Source: Dokdonella fugitiva (GTDB lineage Bacteria; Pseudomonadota; Gammaproteobacteria; Xanthomonadales; Rhodanobacteraceae). Taken from it: a stretch of DNA of 64,000 nucleotides. Positions within the stretch are counted from its first letter, which is position 1; every line of letters starts with the position of its first letter. Location of the stretch: assembly GCF_014138265.1 (NCBI RefSeq), contig NZ_JACGXL010000003.1, positions 124,001 through 188,000 of the forward strand, read 5' to 3'. Below, in pieces: positions 29,370 to 38,595 of the stretch. Under the pieces are notes generated by a model, which ran no database searches, was not told where the DNA came from, and saw only the letters and a program-made list of their open reading frames with translations. A program made the translations under genes and the position numbers.

Positions 29370-30281
29370 TCAGTGCGCGCCGCCCGCGTACTTCTTCTCG
29401 CCCGCGGTCACGCGCAGGTCGAGGCGGTTTTCCGGCGGCGCGAGCGGGCACGTCGCGTACGGTGTGAACGCGCACGGCGGGTTGTACGCCTTGTTGAAGT
29501 CGATCGTGACCTTGCCGTCCTTCGGCAGGTCGGCGTAGAGGAAGCGCGCCGCGCCGTAGGTTTCCTTGCCGCTCGTGCGATCGGCGAAGATGAACCAGAG
29601 GTCCTTCGCGTCGGTGGTCTCGAGCACGGGCAACAGCGTGTAACTCTTGCCGTCGCGCGTGAACGTGACCTTGCCCGGCACCGTCATCTTGTCGACCGTG
29701 CCGAGCACGGTCGGGATCTCGAGCGAGTGCGCCGGCTTGAATTCCTCGAACTTCGCTTCGACGCGCCACGAGGGGTCGATCGGGAAGCTGTCGATACCCT
29801 TGAAGCCGGTGCGCGTCGCCGCTTCGGTGTCCTTCACGCGCAACGCCTTCTTGCCGTTGCGGTCGATCATGTAGAAGCTCGCGCTGCCGAACGCGACGGT
29901 GGTCGGCGTCTCGTGCGAATCGTCGAGCAGTTCCGCAGCCTGTGCCGGCTTGCCGTCGATGGTCGCGCCCGCCTTCGCATCGAGCGCAATCGTCGCCTTG
30001 CCGTCCTTCAGCGTGATCGTGCCGAGTTTCGCCGGCCCCTTGGCGAGCATGATGTCGTTGCCCTTCGCGCTGCCGACGCTGTTGGCGCCGTCCTTGAGCC
30101 AGTGCAGGCCGATCAGGCTGAGCCAGCCGCCCGGCGCCTTCAGGCGCTCGACGCGCTGCGCACGCCAGCTCTCGATCTGCTGGGTGTAGTCGACGGGCTT
30201 GCTCGTTTCGACATGGGCGGACATCAGTTGCACTCCGGCGAAGCCGGCCGCGGCCAGCGCGGCGCTCTTCAGCATCAACAT
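29370..30281 (-). CDS. DUF1684 domain-containing protein
   Basis: A 303-residue protein with an N-terminal hydrophobic segment (MLMLKSAALAAAGFAGVQL) that may be a signal peptide. PGGWLSLIGLHWLKDG near residue 50 and the C-terminal NPPCAFTPYATCPLAPPENR are the hallmarks of DUF1684, a family of unknown function. GAGGT lies nine bases upstream of the ATG at 30281; an ATG two codons downstream is an alternative. It lies between mutL and the FKBP-like gene, with gaps of about 200 bases on both sides. Confidence 0.85.
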   Translation of the reverse strand: MLMLKSAALAAAGFAGVQLMSAHVETSKPVDYTQQIESWRAQRVERLKAPGGWLSLIGLHWLKDGANSVGSAKGNDIMLAKGPAKLGTITLKDGKATIALDAKAGATIDGKPAQAAELLDDSHETPTTVAFGSASFYMIDRNGKKALRVKDTEAATRTGFKGIDSFPIDPSWRVEAKFEEFKPAHSLEIPTVLGTVDKMTVPGKVTFTRDGKSYTLLPVLETTDAKDLWFIFADRTSGKETYGAARFLYADLPKDGKVTIDFNKAYNPPCAFTPYATCPLAPPENRLDLRVTAGEKKYAGGAH

Positions 30282-30479
30282 GCGAGGGTTACCTCAGACG
30301 ATCCAGGAAGGGGGGTTGGGCGAACGGCGAAGCGTCGAAGCTGGCGACGCAAATGTCAAGAAACCGCGGGGCGCCCGCAAAGTTCCGCATGCCGCCCCAC
30401 AGCAGGCGTCGGCAAGACCGGCTGCCGCGGCATAGGGGACTGCCGCGCGGACGCCGAGGCCGACGAAAACGCGAACCCG

Positions 30480-32261
30480 TCAGCGTCCGCGCAGGAACAA
30501 CCGGTCGAGTTCGGGTATCGCGAGCTGCACCCACGTCGGCCGGCCGTGGTTGCACTGGCCCGACCGCTCGGTCGCCTCCATCTCGCGCAGCAGCGCGTTC
30601 ATCTCGGGCACGCTCAGGCGGCGGTTCGCGCGCACCGAGCCGTGGCAGGCCATCGTCGCGAGCAATTCGTTCGTGCTCTCCTCGACGCGGCGCGTCTGCC
30701 CGTGCACGGCGAGATCGGCGACGACGTCGCGCACGAGCTGGCCGACGTCGGCGCCGTCGAGCACGACCGGAATGCGGCGCACCGAGATGCTCTGCAGGCC
30801 GCTGCGCACGATGTCGAAACCGAGTTCGACGAATCGCTGCGCCTGCTCTTCGACCACCGCGGCCTCGCGTTCGCTCAACGCGAGCGACATCGGCACGAGC
30901 AGCAGCTGCGAACGGATGCCGTCGCCGTCCTGCGCCTGCTTGAGCTTCTCGTAGGTGATGCGTTCGTGCGCCGCATGCATGTCGACGAGCACGAGCCCGT
31001 TCACGTTCTCTGCGAGCACGTAGATGCCGTGCAGCTGCGCGAGCGCGAAGCCGAGCGGTGGCACGTCCGCCCTCTCGTCGTCGATCCGCACCGGCGGCGC
31101 CATCGACGTCGGTGACGTGCTGCCGAACAGCGCGGCGTAGTCGGCGAGCGGTTCGCGCACGCCGAGGCCGAGGCCGACCTGGCGCTGCTCCGGCCACGTC
31201 GTCGCGGGAACGCCGGCGATGTGCGACGCCGGCGCGAACGCGTCCTTCAGCGACGCACCCGCACGCGCGCCCGACAACGCGTCGTCGAGCGAGCGGTAGA
31301 GGAAATCGTGCACGAGCCGGCCTTCGCGGAAGCGCACTTCGTGCTTGGCCGGGTGGACATTGACGTCGACGAGCGCCGGATCGAGTTCGAGGAACAGCAC
31401 GAACGCGGAGTGGCGTCCGTGGAACAGCACGTCCGCATAAGCCTGGCGCACCGCGTGCGCGACGAGGCGATCGCGCACGAGGCGCCCGTTGACGTGGAAG
31501 TATTGCTGGTCCGCCTGCGCGCGCGACGCGGTCGGCAGGCCGACCCATCCGTGCAAGCGCAATCCCGCGCCGGAATGCTCGATCTCGAGGCTCTGGCCGA
31601 GGAATTCCTCGCCGAGCACGTCGGCGACGCGGCGCGCGCGATCGACGTCGCTCTCGACCGCTTTGAGGATGCGCACGGCCTTGCCGTTGTGTCCGAGGCG
31701 GAACTCCGTCGTCGTGCGCGCGAGCGCGATCGACCGGACGAGGTCCTCGATGTGGCCGAACTCGGTGCGTTCGGCGCGCAGGAACTTGCGTCGCGCCGGC
31801 AGGTTGTAGAACAGGTCGCGCACTTCGATGTTCGTGCCGACCGGATGCTGCGCCGGCACCGGTGCGCGCGCGCGGCCGCCGTCGACCTCGATGCGCCACG
31901 CCGTGTCGGCACCGCGCGCACGCGAGGTCAGCGCGAAACGCGACACCGACGCGATCGACGGCAACGCTTCGCCGCGGAAGCCGAGCGTGCCGACGCGCTC
32001 GAGATCGTCGAAGCTCGCGATCTTGCTCGTCGCGTGCGAGGCGATCGCCAGCGGCAGGTCGTCGGCGTCGATGCCGCCGCCGTCGTCACGCACGCGGATC
32101 AGTCGCGCGCCGCCTTGCTCGACGTCGATCTCGATGCGCCGCGCACCGGCGTCGAGGCTGTTCTCGACGAGTTCCTTGACCACCGATGCCGGCCGCTCGA
32201 TGACCTCGCCGGCGGCGATCTGGTTGACGAGCTCGGGTGGAAGCGAACGGATGCGGGGCAT
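30480..32261 (-). CDS. mutL: DNA mismatch repair protein MutL
   Basis: A 593-residue GHKL ATPase that couples MutS to downstream repair. N-terminal ATP-binding motifs are [19 protein letters not shown] and [12 protein letters not shown], followed by the linker and a C-terminal dimerisation domain. The conserved GRPTWVQL tail lies near residue 580. No DQHA(X)2E(X)4E endonuclease motif is evident ([10 protein letters not shown] occupies that place), as expected for the E. coli type lacking nicking activity. It lies 56 bases after amiC. Confidence 0.96.
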   Translation of the reverse strand: MPRIRSLPPELVNQIAAGEVIERPASVVKELVENSLDAGARRIEIDVEQGGARLIRVRDDGGGIDADDLPLAIASHATSKIASFDDLERVGTLGFRGEALPSIASVSRFALTSRARGADTAWRIEVDGGRARAPVPAQHPVGTNIEVRDLFYNLPARRKFLRAERTEFGHIEDLVRSIALARTTTEFRLGHNGKAVRILKAVESDVDRARRVADVLGEEFLGQSLEIEHSGAGLRLHGWVGLPTASRAQADQQYFHVNGRLVRDRLVAHAVRQAYADVLFHGRHSAFVLFLELDPALVDVNVHPAKHEVRFREGRLVHDFLYRSLDDALSGARAGASLKDAFAPASHIAGVPATTWPEQRQVGLGLGVREPLADYAALFGSTSPTSMAPPVRIDDERADVPPLGFALAQLHGIYVLAENVNGLVLVDMHAAHERITYEKLKQAQDGDGIRSQLLLVPMSLALSEREAAVVEEQAQRFVELGFDIVRSGLQSISVRRIPVVLDGADVGQLVRDVVADLAVHGQTRRVEESTNELLATMACHGSVRANRRLSVPEMNALLREMEATERSGQCNHGRPTWVQLAIPELDRLFLRGR

Positions 32262-32317
32262 GGCGAACCCGCATCATATCCGAGGTCGGCGGAAGGGACC
32301 CGGCCAATGCGGACGAC

Positions 32318-33655
32318 TCAGCCCGACGGGATCTCGAGCACGGCGCCGACGCGCACGCGTTCGTCGGCGAGGTTGTTCGCCGCGCGCAGCTGCGCCGTGG
32401 TGAGGCCGTGGTTCGCCGCGATCGCGCTCAGCGTGTCGCCGCGGCCGACCACGTAGCGCGACGCCTTCGCGCGGTCGCCGCGCTCGCGCCGGCTGGTCGC
32501 CGCGAACAGGCTGCCCGGCGGCGGCGACGCACGGAAGTAGTCGCGCACGCCGTCGAGGATCGCGTCGGCGAGCTTCTCGCGGTGGTCTGGATTGGTCAGG
32601 CGCGCTTCCTCGGTCGGGTTCGTGATGAACGCGGTCTCGACCAGGATGGACGGCACATCGGGCGAACGCAGCACGACGAAGTTCGCGCGCTCGACGTAGT
32701 TGCGGTGCGTCGGGCCGAGCTTCTTCAGCGAACCGAGCACCTGCTCGGCGACCGCGTTGCTCGCGCCCATCGTCGCGCCCTGGGAAAGGTCGAGCAGCAC
32801 CTTGGCGAGCGTGTCGTCCTTGTCGTCGAGCGAAATGCCGCCGACGAGGTCGGCGCGGTTTTCGCGATCGGCGAGCCAGCGCGCGGCCTCGTTGGTGGCG
32901 CCGCGCGGCGACAGCACCCATACCGACGAGCCGCGCGCGTCGCTGCTCGTGAACGCGTCGGCATGGATCGAGACGAACAGGTCCGCCTTCATCTCGCGTG
33001 CCTTGAGATAGCGCTGTTCGAGCGGAATGAAGTAGTCCGAGTCGCGCGTGAGCACCGCGGTCATGCCCGGCGTCCTGTCGATCGCCTTCTTGAGTTCGCG
33101 CGCGACCGCGAGCGTGATCGTCTTCTCGTGCGCGCCGCTCGCGCCGGTCGCTCCGGGGTCGTCGCCGCCGTGGCCGGCGTCGATCGCGACGATCACGTCA
33201 CGCCCCTTGCCGACCGACACTTCGGCGACGCTCTTGACCGCCACCGGCTTGGCGGTCGACGGGTAGAGATCGAGCACGAGGCGGTAACCGAACTTGTCGG
33301 CCGGCGGCAGCAGGAAGCTCTTCGGATGCACGCCTTCGGCGAGGTCGAACACGATGCGCGCGTCGGCCTTGCCCTGCTTGCCCGCGCGCAGGCCCTTGAG
33401 CAGGCCCTTCGCGGCCGGCGCGCTGAACTCCGCGCCGAGCGTGCTCTCGCGCAGGTCGAGAACGATGCGATCGGGCTTGGCGAGTTCGAACAGCTTGTAG
33501 TCGACCGGACCGGAGACGTCGAACACCGCACGCGTGTACTCGGGACCAGCCCAGACACGCAAGTTCTTGATCTCGGTCGCGTTCGCGTACGCGGCCATGC
33601 CCGACCACGCGATCAGGCAAGCGGCCAGCCAACGATGGTAGCGGTTCCCCGACAT
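32318..33655 (-). CDS. amiC: N-acetylmuramoyl-L-alanine amidase AmiC-type
   Basis: A 445-residue periplasmic cell-separation amidase. It has a signal peptide (to about residue 27), an AMIN septal-targeting domain (residues 28-140), an Amidase_3 zinc domain with IDAGHGGDDPG, the Glu in GAHEKTITL, the His in SIHADAF and the catalytic Glu in ILVETAFITN, and a C-terminal LysM (RYVVGRGDTLSAIAANHGL). The LysM tail distinguishes it from E. coli AmiB/C. The tsaE-amiC-mutL neighbourhood matches the conserved yjeE-amiB-mutL order. Confidence 0.95.
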   Translation of the reverse strand: MSGNRYHRWLAACLIAWSGMAAYANATEIKNLRVWAGPEYTRAVFDVSGPVDYKLFELAKPDRIVLDLRESTLGAEFSAPAAKGLLKGLRAGKQGKADARIVFDLAEGVHPKSFLLPPADKFGYRLVLDLYPSTAKPVAVKSVAEVSVGKGRDVIVAIDAGHGGDDPGATGASGAHEKTITLAVARELKKAIDRTPGMTAVLTRDSDYFIPLEQRYLKAREMKADLFVSIHADAFTSSDARGSSVWVLSPRGATNEAARWLADRENRADLVGGISLDDKDDTLAKVLLDLSQGATMGASNAVAEQVLGSLKKLGPTHRNYVERANFVVLRSPDVPSILVETAFITNPTEEARLTNPDHREKLADAILDGVRDYFRASPPPGSLFAATSRRERGDRAKASRYVVGRGDTLSAIAANHGLTTAQLRAANNLADERVRVGAVLEIPSG

Positions 33656-33838
33656 GCGGCGTATTCAACATGAAAGCCACGGAAAATTGCAAGCTTTTTC
33701 CTTGAAAATCCGATGGGTGCGGGAACTTCCTCAGGCTCGGGGAATGATGCGTGTGTGCCCTGCTCGTCTCTCCGACGGAACGAGAACGCTGAAACGTCGA
33801 GCCGATGGAGCACACGCAAGCCCGTTTTCAGGCCCATC

Positions 33839-34309
33839 TCATCCGGGGCGCGCGGGATCCCAGGCCGCCAGCATCGCCTCGCCACGCAGGCTCAGCGCGC
33901 GCGCAGCGAGGTCGCGACCGGCATCGGCGTGGTCCAGCCGCAGCTGCAGGTCGGCCGACGGCAGCGAGCCGGCACCGCGTTCTGGCCACTCGACCAGCAC
34001 GAGTGAAAGACCGTCCGAGAGTTCGGCCAGGCCGAGCCATTCGAGCTCGCCCGGATCGGCGATGCGATAGAGATCGAGGTGATGGATGTCGAGTCCACCG
34101 ACCCGGTACGACTCGATCAGGCTGTAGGTCGGGCTCTTGATGCGCGCATCGACGCCGAGCGCCTGCAGCAGTGCGCGCGCGAACGTGGTCTTGCCGGCAC
34201 CGAGATCACCGCGCAGGTAGAGCGTGCCGCCGTCGCGCAAGGCGGGGGCGAGGCGCGCGGCGAGACGTACGAGATGCGGCTCGTCGAGGCCGTTCAGGCT
34301 GATGATCAT
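33839..34309 (-). CDS. tsaE: tRNA threonylcarbamoyladenosine biosynthesis ATPase TsaE
   Basis: A 156-residue P-loop ATPase that cycles the TsaB-TsaD complex in t6A37 modification. Walker A is GDLGAGKTTFARALLQALG, followed by SPTYSLIESY and the HHLDLYR and VEWPERG motifs of the family. The ATG at 34309 overlaps the nnr stop by four bases (ATGA), with GGAG seven bases upstream. The 183-base gap to amiC is AT-richer near the amiC start and may hold its promoter. Confidence 0.95.
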   Translation of the reverse strand: MIISLNGLDEPHLVRLAARLAPALRDGGTLYLRGDLGAGKTTFARALLQALGVDARIKSPTYSLIESYRVGGLDIHHLDLYRIADPGELEWLGLAELSDGLSLVLVEWPERGAGSLPSADLQLRLDHADAGRDLAARALSLRGEAMLAAWDPARPG

Positions 34310-35790
34310 GCGCAAGCTCCGTTGACGAGTCGGCGCAGCGGTCCGAACAGGTCGCCGGCGACGAGTCCGCGCGGGGCGTCGCCGGCAGCGGCGTCACCGG
34401 CGCGCGCGTGCAGCGCGACACCGAGCCGCGCCGCGTCCCACGCGTCGCAGCCTTGCGCGAGCAGCGCGGCGATGACGCCGGTCAGGACGTCGCCCATGCC
34501 GGCGCTGGCCATGCCCGGATTGCCCCACGGGCAGACTACGACGCGACCGTCGGGTGCGGCGACGAGGCTGCCCGCCCCCTTGAGCACGACGATCGCCGAA
34601 CGCGTGCGCGCGAGCTCGCGTGCCGCGGCGAAACGATCGCGCTGCACCGATGCGACGTCGCAGCCGAGCAGGCGCGCGGCTTCGCCGGGGTGCGGCGTGA
34701 GCACGGCGCCGGGCGGCACGCGGCGCGGCACATCGGCGAGCAGGTTGAGCGCGTCGGCATCGACGACGAGCGGCTTGCCGCTCGTCAGCGCGGCTTCGAA
34801 CAGGCTGCGTCCCCAGTCACGCAGGCCGAGCCCGGGGCCGAGCGCGAGCACGGTCGCACGCTGCAGCAGCGGTGCGAGCGCGGCACCGTCATCGACACCG
34901 CGCGCCATCAGCTCCGGCCTCGCCGCGTTGAGCGCGCCGACGTGCGCCGCGCGCGTGGCGACGCTGACGAGTCCGGCGCCACAGCGCAGCGCCGCTTCGC
35001 CGGTGAGGCGGATCGCGCCGCCGTAGCCGTCGTCGCCGCCGAGCGCGAGCACGTGGCCGAAGCGTGACTTGTTGACGTTGGCGCGGCGCGGCGGCAGCAC
35101 GCGTCCGATCTGCGCGTCGACGAGTTCGGCGTCGACCGCGATGCCGTCGTACGCGGCCGCCGGCAGGTCGAGGGTCGCCAGTTCGCGCGCGCCGCACTGG
35201 TCGAGCGCGTCGGCCGTGAACAGGCCGCGCTTCCAGGCGACGAAACTCACCGTCGCGTCCGCTCGCACGCAGGCGCCGTCACGCGCGCCGGTATCGGCAT
35301 CGAGCCCCGACGGCACGTCGAGCGCGAGCACCGGCACGCCGGCGATGCGCTCGACGAGATCGGCGGCGACACCGTCGAGCGGTCGCCCGAGGCCCGTGCC
35401 GAACAGGCCGTCGACGAGCACGTCGCTCGCCGGCAACGCGGCGCCCGCCTCGGCACGGCGAATGCGGCCGCCGGCTTCGATGAACGTCGCGCGCGCGCGT
35501 TCGGCGTCGCCGCGCGATGCAGCGGTCAACGCGAGCAGGTCGACGTCGAGGCCCGCCTGCCATGCGAGGCGCGCGAGCAGGAACGCATCACCGCCGTTGT
35601 TGCCGGCGCCGGCGAGCACGCCGATGCGGCGTGCGTCGGGCCAGCGCCGGCGCAGGCTCGCGAACGCCGCGTCTGCCGCGCGCTGCATGAGTTCGAAGCC
35701 GGCGACGCCACAGCGGTCGATCGCCGTGCGATCGATCGCGCGCACCTGTTCGGTGGTGTACAGGGACAGCGAGGGATCGCGCGTCGGCAT
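34306..35790 (-). CDS. nnr: Bifunctional NAD(P)H-hydrate repair enzyme (epimerase/dehydratase)
   Basis: A 494-residue fusion that repairs hydrated NAD(P)H. The N-terminal YjeF epimerase domain (about 1-215) has LAGAGNNGGDAFLLAR and VDGLFGTGLGRPL. The C-terminal ribokinase-like dehydratase domain has VNKSRFGHVLALGG, LTPHPGEAARLL and the catalytic GMGDVLTG. It is the first gene of the nnr-tsaE-amiC-mutL set, divergent from queG across 99 bases. Confidence 0.95.
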   Translation of the reverse strand: MPTRDPSLSLYTTEQVRAIDRTAIDRCGVAGFELMQRAADAAFASLRRRWPDARRIGVLAGAGNNGGDAFLLARLAWQAGLDVDLLALTAASRGDAERARATFIEAGGRIRRAEAGAALPASDVLVDGLFGTGLGRPLDGVAADLVERIAGVPVLALDVPSGLDADTGARDGACVRADATVSFVAWKRGLFTADALDQCGARELATLDLPAAAYDGIAVDAELVDAQIGRVLPPRRANVNKSRFGHVLALGGDDGYGGAIRLTGEAALRCGAGLVSVATRAAHVGALNAARPELMARGVDDGAALAPLLQRATVLALGPGLGLRDWGRSLFEAALTSGKPLVVDADALNLLADVPRRVPPGAVLTPHPGEAARLLGCDVASVQRDRFAAARELARTRSAIVVLKGAGSLVAAPDGRVVVCPWGNPGMASAGMGDVLTGVIAALLAQGCDAWDAARLGVALHARAGDAAAGDAPRGLVAGDLFGPLRRLVNGACA

Positions 35791-35889
35791 TCGCCCATTC
35801 TAGCGACGCACGCGCAACGCGCTATCCTGATGCATGGTTCCGCCCGCACCCACCGCGGCGAACGCATGCGCCCGCCCGCACTCCGCACC

Positions 35890-36948
35890 ATGACCGACTA
35901 CGCCGCCCTCGCTTCCGACATCCGCCGCTGGGGCGGCGAGCTCGGCTTCCAGAAGATCGGCATCACCGGCATCGACCTCGCCGAGGACGAAGCGCACCTG
36001 CTCAACTGGCTCGATGCGGGTCACCACGGCGAGATGGACTACATGGCGCGGCACGGCGCACGCCGCAGCCGACCGGCCGACCTGCAACCGGGCACGGTGC
36101 GCGTGATCTCGGCACGCCTCGACTACGCGCCCCCCGGCATCCGCGACGCATGGGATGTCATCGGCGACGCCGAGCGCGGCTACGTGTCGCGCTACGCGCT
36201 CGGTCGCGACTACCACAAGGTGCTGCGCGGCCGGCTGCAGAAGCTCGCCGAGCGCATCGCCGGCGTGATCGGCCCGTTCGGCCATCGCGTGTTCACCGAC
36301 TCCGCCCCGGTGCTCGAGAAGGCGCTTGCGCGCAACGCGGGACTCGGCTGGATCGGCAAGCACACGTTGCTGCTCGATCGCGACGCGGGCTCGTGGTTCT
36401 TCCTCGGCGAAATCTACACCGACCTGCCGCTGCCGACGGACGCGGCGGCGAGCGCGCATTGCGGTACCTGCACGCGCTGCATCGACGTCTGCCCGACGCA
36501 GGCGATCGTCGCGCCGTACCGCCTCGATGCGCGCCGCTGCATTTCCTATCTCACGATCGAGCTGCGCGGCGCGATCCCGGAAGACCTGCGCCCGCTGATC
36601 GGCAATCGCATCTTCGGCTGCGACGACTGCCAGCTCGTCTGCCCGTGGAACAAGTTCGTGCAGGCGACGGCGGAAGCCGACTTCGCACCGCGCAGCAACC
36701 TAGAATCACCGCGCCTGGTCGAATTGTTCGCGTGGAGCGAAGCGGAATTCCTCGCGCGCACCGAAGGCATGGCGATCCGCCGCACCGGCTACGAAGGATG
36801 GTCGCGCAACATCGCGGTCGCGCTCGGCAACGCCCCGACCCGCGACGACGTCGTGCACGCGCTGCAGTCGCGCGCGAACGACCCGTCGGCCCTCGTGCGC
36901 GAACACGTCGCCTGGGCCCTCGCCCGCCACGCGTCCGCGCAAGGCTGA
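35890..36948 (+). CDS. queG: Epoxyqueuosine reductase QueG
   Basis: A 352-residue cobalamin-dependent iron-sulfur enzyme for the last step of queuosine synthesis on tRNA. Two ferredoxin-type clusters are visible: CGTCTRCIDVCP (Cys 191, 194, 197, 201) and CDDCQLVCP. The C-terminal HEAT-like repeat ends in DPSALVREHVAWALARH. The ATG at 35890 gives MTDYAALASDIRRWGGELGF, which aligns with the E. coli start; ATGs at 35866 and 35830 would add a non-conserved leader. TATCCT at 35822 is a weak possible -10. Confidence 0.94.
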   Translation: MTDYAALASDIRRWGGELGFQKIGITGIDLAEDEAHLLNWLDAGHHGEMDYMARHGARRSRPADLQPGTVRVISARLDYAPPGIRDAWDVIGDAERGYVSRYALGRDYHKVLRGRLQKLAERIAGVIGPFGHRVFTDSAPVLEKALARNAGLGWIGKHTLLLDRDAGSWFFLGEIYTDLPLPTDAAASAHCGTCTRCIDVCPTQAIVAPYRLDARRCISYLTIELRGAIPEDLRPLIGNRIFGCDDCQLVCPWNKFVQATAEADFAPRSNLESPRLVELFAWSEAEFLARTEGMAIRRTGYEGWSRNIAVALGNAPTRDDVVHALQSRANDPSALVREHVAWALARHASAQG

Positions 36949-36980
36949 GAGCTCTTCGCTCTTGCTTCACTCGAAAAGTA

Positions 36981-37003
36981 CGGCCATGGATGGCCGCTCT
37001 GGA
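36981..37003 (-). repeat. Interspersed palindromic repeat, copy 1
   Basis: These 23 bases are the exact reverse complement of 41704-41726. They contain the palindromic core GGCCATGGATGGCC. The copy sits in the 124-base gap between the 3' ends of queG and panD, which holds no other feature I can support. Confidence 0.8.
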
Positions 37004-37072
37004 AGCCGGCAGGCCTCACCGCACAAACCCCAAGAAAATCCCGTCCTCGGCGGCCACGGACGACCGCAAAAG

Positions 37073-37453
37073 CTAAGCTGCCTGTTTGGGGATCGAGCGG
37101 TTCGTGTGCGTGATCTTGTTCTGGCGGTCGACGTAGACGAGCTGCGGCTTGTGCTGCTCGGCCTCGGCTTCGCTGTAGCCGCCGTACGCGCAGATGATGA
37201 TGATGTCGCCCGGCTGTGCGCGGTGCGCGGCGGCGCCGTTGATGGAAATCACGCCCGAGCCTTCGTCTGCGCGGATCGCGTAGGTCGAGAAGCGCTCGCC
37301 GTTGTTGACGTTGTAGATGTGGATCTGCTCGTACTCGCGGATGCCGGAGGTGTCGAGCAGGTCGCCGTCGATCGCGCAGGAGCCTTCGTAGTGGAGCTCC
37401 GCATGGGTCACGCTGGCGCGATGGATCTTCGCCTTGAGCATGTTCAGATGCAT
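37073..37453 (-). CDS. panD: Aspartate 1-decarboxylase PanD (proenzyme)
   Basis: Makes beta-alanine for pantothenate synthesis. It has 126 residues with the pyruvoyl-generating self-cleavage site HYEG|SCAID between Gly24 and Ser25, and the family [19 protein letters not shown] block. The start at 37453 aligns with the E. coli length. Unlike many genomes it is not in the panBC transcript: a strong terminator and its own extended -10 promoter separate it from panC. Confidence 0.96.
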   Translation of the reverse strand: MHLNMLKAKIHRASVTHAELHYEGSCAIDGDLLDTSGIREYEQIHIYNVNNGERFSTYAIRADEGSGVISINGAAAHRAQPGDIIIICAYGGYSEAEAEQHKPQLVYVDRQNKITHTNRSIPKQAA

Positions 37454-37503
37454 GGGTCGTCGCCCTGGATCGTTGCGTGCGCGCAACATGCGCTGGAACG
37501 ATC

Positions 37504-37512
37504 ATTATACCA
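37504..37512 (-). promoter_or_regulatory. Extended -10 promoter of panD
   Basis: On the minus strand TGG directly followed by a perfect TATAAT (37509-37504), giving a TGn extended -10 element. The start would be near 37497, about 44 bases before the panD ATG. No good -35 is seen, which is common with extended -10 promoters. Confidence 0.7.
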
Positions 37513-37566
37513 AAGCCTTGTGCAGGGCAGCATGCGGTCGTCCCGGCGTCCGCCTCTCGACGCAAG

Positions 37567-37589
37567 CCATTGATTTTCCGAATCAATGG
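37567..37589. repeat. Perfect inverted repeat upstream of the panD promoter
   Basis: Nine-base arms CCATTGATT and AATCAATGG flank TTCCG, between the terminator at 37592 and the panD -10 about 60 bases downstream. The arms are AT-rich in a GC-rich genome and there is no T-run after either arm, so it looks more like a protein-binding site than a terminator. Confidence 0.55.
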
Positions 37590-37591
37590 GC

Positions 37592-37626
37592 AAAAAAAAC
37601 CCTCGCGCGATAACCGCTGCGAGGGT
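37592..37626 (-). terminator. Strong rho-independent terminator downstream of panC
   Basis: On the minus strand ACCCTCGC pairs with GCGAGGGT around a 12-base loop and is followed by eight consecutive T. It ends either the pcnB-folK-panB-panC transcript or the candidate small RNA described separately. Confidence 0.93.
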
Positions 37627-37707
37627 CTTAATCGGAGTGACGATTACCTACAATGCGCCCTGCGTGTCCTCGGAGCCCGCGATGTGTTGCGGAAACCCCT
37701 AACGACG
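37592..37707 (-). ncRNA. Candidate small RNA between panC and panD
   Basis: An extended -10 (TGG then TATTCT, 37719-37714) lies just after the panC stop. About 115 bases later comes the strong terminator. Between them are a CCGC/GCGG hairpin, a run GGGG followed by TTTCC, a 6-bp hairpin TAATCG/CGATTA with loop TCACTC, and then the terminator stem. There is no open reading frame of note. The C-rich loop could pair with ribosome-binding sites. The alternative is a long structured 3' UTR of panC. No Rfam family is recognised. Confidence 0.4.
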
Positions 37708-37740
37708 GTGGGGAGAATACCACAGCCCGCAACGAAAAAG

Positions 37741-38595
37741 CTACGCCGCGCCGACGGCCTGGTTGTCGATGAGGCGGGTCGTCCCGAGCCGGGCGGCGAC
37801 GAGCGCGACGAGGTCGTCCGGCCGGTCCGCGGGCAAGGGCTCGGCGAGATCGTCGGCTCGCCGCACCACCGTGTAGTCGGGGGCCAAGCCGGAGCGCTCC
37901 AGGTCGGCCGAGGCGTCGCGCTCGACCTCGGCGACCACACGCCCTGCCCGCACCGCTGCGCACATGCGCTGCAGGACCGCGTGGATCGCGCCGGCGCGCT
38001 CGCGCTGGCCGGCATCGAGGTACTGGTTGCGCGAACTCATCGCGAGCCCGTTCGCCTCGCGCACGATCGGTGCGCCGACGACGTCGATCGGATAGCCGAG
38101 GTCGCGCACCATGCGTCGGATCACGAGCAGCTGCTGGTAGTCCTTGCGCCCGAACACCGCGGCCTGCGGCTGCACCAGATTGAAAAGTTTTGCGACGACC
38201 GTCGCCACGCCGTCGAAATGCCCGGGCCGGATCGCGCCTTCGAGCACGTCAGGGAGTTCGGGTACACCGACCTTCACGCTGCGCGCAGCGCCGAACGGAT
38301 ACAGGTCTTCCACGCCCGGCAGGAACAGCACGTCGCAGCCGTGGGCGGCAAGCCCGGCCGCATCCGCGTCGGGCGTACGAGGGTAGCGCGCGAAATCCTC
38401 GTTCGGTCCGAACTGGGTCGGATTCACGAACACGCTCGCGACGACGACGTCGGCATGCTCGCGCGCGATCGCGAGCAGCGAATAGTGTCCCGCGTGCAGA
38501 TTGCCCATCGTAGGCACGAAGCCGATGCGCCGCCCTTCGCGCCGCATCGGCGCGAGCAAGGCCCGCAGGTCGGCCGCACAAATGCAGGTACGCAT
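37741..38595 (-). CDS. panC: Pantothenate synthetase PanC
   Basis: Joins pantoate and beta-alanine using ATP. It has 284 residues. The HXGH nucleotide motif is TMGNLHAGHYSL (His34/His37), with FVNPTQFGPNEDF, FGRKDYQQL and the KMSKS-like MSSRNQYL. The start overlaps the panB stop by one base (TGATG), implying coupled translation. It is the last gene of the pcnB-folK-panB-panC unit. Confidence 0.97.
   Translation of the reverse strand: MRTCICAADLRALLAPMRREGRRIGFVPTMGNLHAGHYSLLAIAREHADVVVASVFVNPTQFGPNEDFARYPRTPDADAAGLAAHGCDVLFLPGVEDLYPFGAARSVKVGVPELPDVLEGAIRPGHFDGVATVVAKLFNLVQPQAAVFGRKDYQQLLVIRRMVRDLGYPIDVVGAPIVREANGLAMSSRNQYLDAGQRERAGAIHAVLQRMCAAVRAGRVVAEVERDASADLERSGLAPDYTVVRRADDLAEPLPADRPDDLVALVAARLGTTRLIDNQAVGAA

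Noticed and set aside
33749-33817. GCGTGTGC/GCACACGC inverted arms between tsaE and amiC
   Set aside because: The 8-base arms are about 50 bases apart and the flanks do not extend the pairing; this could easily be chance in a 183-base gap.
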